From Syntrophomonadaceae bacterium (GTDB lineage Bacteria > Bacillota > Dethiobacteria > DTU022): a stretch of DNA of 6,896 nt. The notes under the pieces were generated by a model. It was not told where the DNA came from. It worked only from the letters and a program-made list of their open reading frames with translations, and did not search any database. The position numbers and the translations under genes are program-made. This document shows positions 5,615-6,896 of the stretch, piece by piece. The number at the start of each line of letters is the position of its first letter. Position 1 is the first letter of the stretch. The stretch is from the NCBI GenBank assembly GCA_007126465.1, contig SLBE01000257.1, positions 1 to 6,896 of the forward strand, given 5' to 3'.

Positions 5615-6790
5615 GTGGATATAACAGAAGCGGCAAAATCAGTCCAACAGGAAGTAATCAGATGGCGCCAGGATCTGCACCGCATTCCGGAGATCGGCTT
5701 TGACCTTGAACATACCTCAGGCTATGTTCAAACACGCCTGGCAGAAATGAATATTCCTTACACTTCTGCAGCCAAAACAGGGGTAATCGGGTTAATTGAA
5801 GGTGGCAGCCCCGGCCCGACCTTTGCCCTGCGAGCCGATATGGATGCCCTGCCTATAAAAGAAGAAACAGGGCTGCCTTTTGCTTCCGAGAATGAAAATA
5901 TGCACGCCTGTGGACATGATGCTCATACAGCTATGCTGCTCGGTACTGCAAAAATCCTGAATGCTATTAGCGAAAACTTAAAAGGCAGTGTCAAACTGCT
6001 GTTTCAACCCGGGGAAGAGGGACACGGTGGAGCGGAAAAGATGATAGCTGACGGTTGTCTCGAAAACCCGCATGTTGATGCTGTAGTCGGGCTGCATGTT
6101 GGCCAAATATTTCCCGAAGTAGGGACCGGGCAGATCGGGATTTGTGAAGGGCCGATCCTGGCGGCATCAACAGCTTTTGATGTTGAGATTGAAGGGAAAA
6201 GCACGCATGGAGCTCTTCCTCATCTTGGGGTTGATGCGATTACTATTTCAGCAGAAATAATTTCTTCCCTGCAAAAAATAGTCAGCAGGGAAATTGATCC
6301 ACTCGGAGCTGCTGTTCTAACAGTAGGTAAAATTAGGGGTGGGGAAGCGATTAACATCGTAACACCCAGGGTGGTATTTAAGGGGGATTTTCGGACTCTG
6401 TCTGAGAAGGATCGCAGCTATATTGCCGGCCGTCTCGAAGAAATATGCACTTCGCTGGCCAGGGCGCACCGTGCCGAAGCAAAGGTTAAAATACTGGGCG
6501 GTTACCCGCCAACGGTCAACGATCCCGTTTTTGTGGAAAAAGTTACAGGGGCAGCTGAGGCAATTATTGGCCTCGATAATATAATAAAAATTCAGAAACC
6601 AAACATGGGAACAGAAGATATGTCTCTTTATCTTGAAAAAGTTCCCGGTGCTTTTTTTGTCCTCGGGACCGGTAATCCGGAAAAAGGTATTACCTATCCT
6701 CACCATAATTCGAAATTTGATGTTGATGAGGATGTATTATGGATTGGCCCGGCCTTATTTGCAAAAATTGCCATAGATTACCTGGGATGA
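5615..6790 (+). CDS. M20 family metallo-amidohydrolase (M20D type, N-acyl amino acid hydrolase-like)
   Basis: This 391-residue protein has the full length and motif order of M20D amidohydrolases, which include N-acyl-L-amino acid amidohydrolase, hippurate hydrolase, IAA-amino acid hydrolase and N-acetyldiaminopimelate deacetylase. Motifs seen are WRQDLHRIPEIGFD (17-30), LRADMDALPI (72-81), HACGHDAHTAMLLG (97-110, metal ligands C99 and H101), QPGEEGHGGA (131-140, catalytic E134 and ligand E135), GLHVG (159-163, H161) and YPHHNSKFDVDE (361-372, C-terminal His ligand). A lid or dimerisation domain spans about 184-295 and includes STHGALPH. It has no signal peptide, so it should act in the cytoplasm on imported or internal N-acyl or peptide-like amides, with a di-metal centre. 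The substrate cannot be decided from sequence. It is preceded by threonine aldolase at 16 bp and followed by the cyclophilin-like gene at 35 bp, probably in one transcript. Confidence 0.92.
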   Translation: MDITEAAKSVQQEVIRWRQDLHRIPEIGFDLEHTSGYVQTRLAEMNIPYTSAAKTGVIGLIEGGSPGPTFALRADMDALPIKEETGLPFASENENMHACGHDAHTAMLLGTAKILNAISENLKGSVKLLFQPGEEGHGGAEKMIADGCLENPHVDAVVGLHVGQIFPEVGTGQIGICEGPILAASTAFDVEIEGKSTHGALPHLGVDAITISAEIISSLQKIVSREIDPLGAAVLTVGKIRGGEAINIVTPRVVFKGDFRTLSEKDRSYIAGRLEEICTSLARAHRAEAKVKILGGYPPTVNDPVFVEKVTGAAEAIIGLDNIIKIQKPNMGTEDMSLYLEKVPGAFFVLGTGNPEKGITYPHHNSKFDVDEDVLWIGPALFAKIAIDYLG

Positions 6791-6825
6791 AATAATAATA
6801 AAAATTTGTGGTGGAGGTGCTAATT

Positions 6826-6896
6826 ATGGCAAGAAAAATAAAGATAAGTGCTGACCAGGTTCAAATGGAAGCAGAGTTAAATGACTCACATACAGC
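6826..6896 (+). CDS. Cyclophilin-like fold protein, N-terminal fragment (cut by window edge)
   Basis: An ATG at 6826 starts a frame of 23 codons that is still open at the window end. A GGTGGAGGTG site (about 6810-6819) lies at good distance. The start MARKIKISADQVQMEAELND resembles the opening of the cyclophilin-like family PF04126 (former DUF369), whose members typically begin with a basic beta strand and then a V.(A/V)ELNDSPTA-type motif; here ELNDSHTA is seen. These small proteins have a cyclophilin-like barrel but mostly unproven activity. With only a fragment visible, the assignment is tentative. Its spacing after the M20 gene suggests the same operon. Confidence 0.6.
   Translation, partial: MARKIKISADQVQMEAELNDSHT

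Noticed and set aside
6317..6706. 129-residue minus-strand frame
   Set aside because: It is antisense to the conserved M20 C-terminal half and has no recognisable domain.
1..6896. CRISPR array, tRNA or rRNA
   Set aside because: No regularly spaced direct repeats and no tRNA or rRNA signatures were seen on either strand.

Overview
The window reads as chromosomal DNA from an anaerobic, low-to-moderate-GC Gram-positive-type bacterium, most likely a clostridial member of the Bacillota. This rests on strong GGAGG-type ribosome binding sites, TTG and GTG start codons placed behind them, and the gene types present (a cysteine-bearing DUF362 protein, an sCache/PAS histidine kinase, amino-acid enzymes of fermentative anaerobes). 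No rRNA or other phylogenetic marker is present, so the taxon is an inference.

Layout. On the minus strand at the left edge is the start of an ornithine cyclodeaminase / mu-crystallin family gene (1-251), cut by the window. A gene-free stretch (252-609) separates it from a divergent plus-strand DUF362 gene (610-1935). A second gene-free stretch (1936-2340) follows. It is dominated by a 221-bp element with near-perfect terminal inverted repeats (1950-2170). Next come a membrane sensor histidine kinase (2341-4524), a threonine aldolase (4573-5598), an M20 family amidohydrolase (5615-6790), and the first 23 codons of a cyclophilin-like fold protein (from 6826). The last three genes are tightly spaced (16 and 35 bp), each behind a good ribosome binding site, and look like one operon. 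The kinase ends 48 bp before the aldolase with no visible terminator, so it may be co-transcribed.

How the genes may work together. The aldolase (beta-hydroxy amino acid to glycine plus aldehyde), the M20 enzyme (hydrolysis of N-acyl amino acids or similar amides) and the nearby cyclodeaminase-family gene suggest local amino-acid or amino-acid-conjugate catabolism. The kinase could sense a small extracellular ligand through its sCache domain. No response regulator is in the window, so this link is inference only.

The most unusual observation is non-coding. A 74-bp segment at 453-526 matches the reverse complement of 1947-2020 without gaps at 62 of 74 positions, so the DUF362 gene is bracketed by inverted copies of one repeat family. 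The downstream copy is part of the 221-bp MITE-like element. The upstream copy looks truncated and is joined to smaller fragments of the same family. Two start codons were revised from the longest open frame: TTG at 610 for DUF362 and GTG at 4573 for threonine aldolase.
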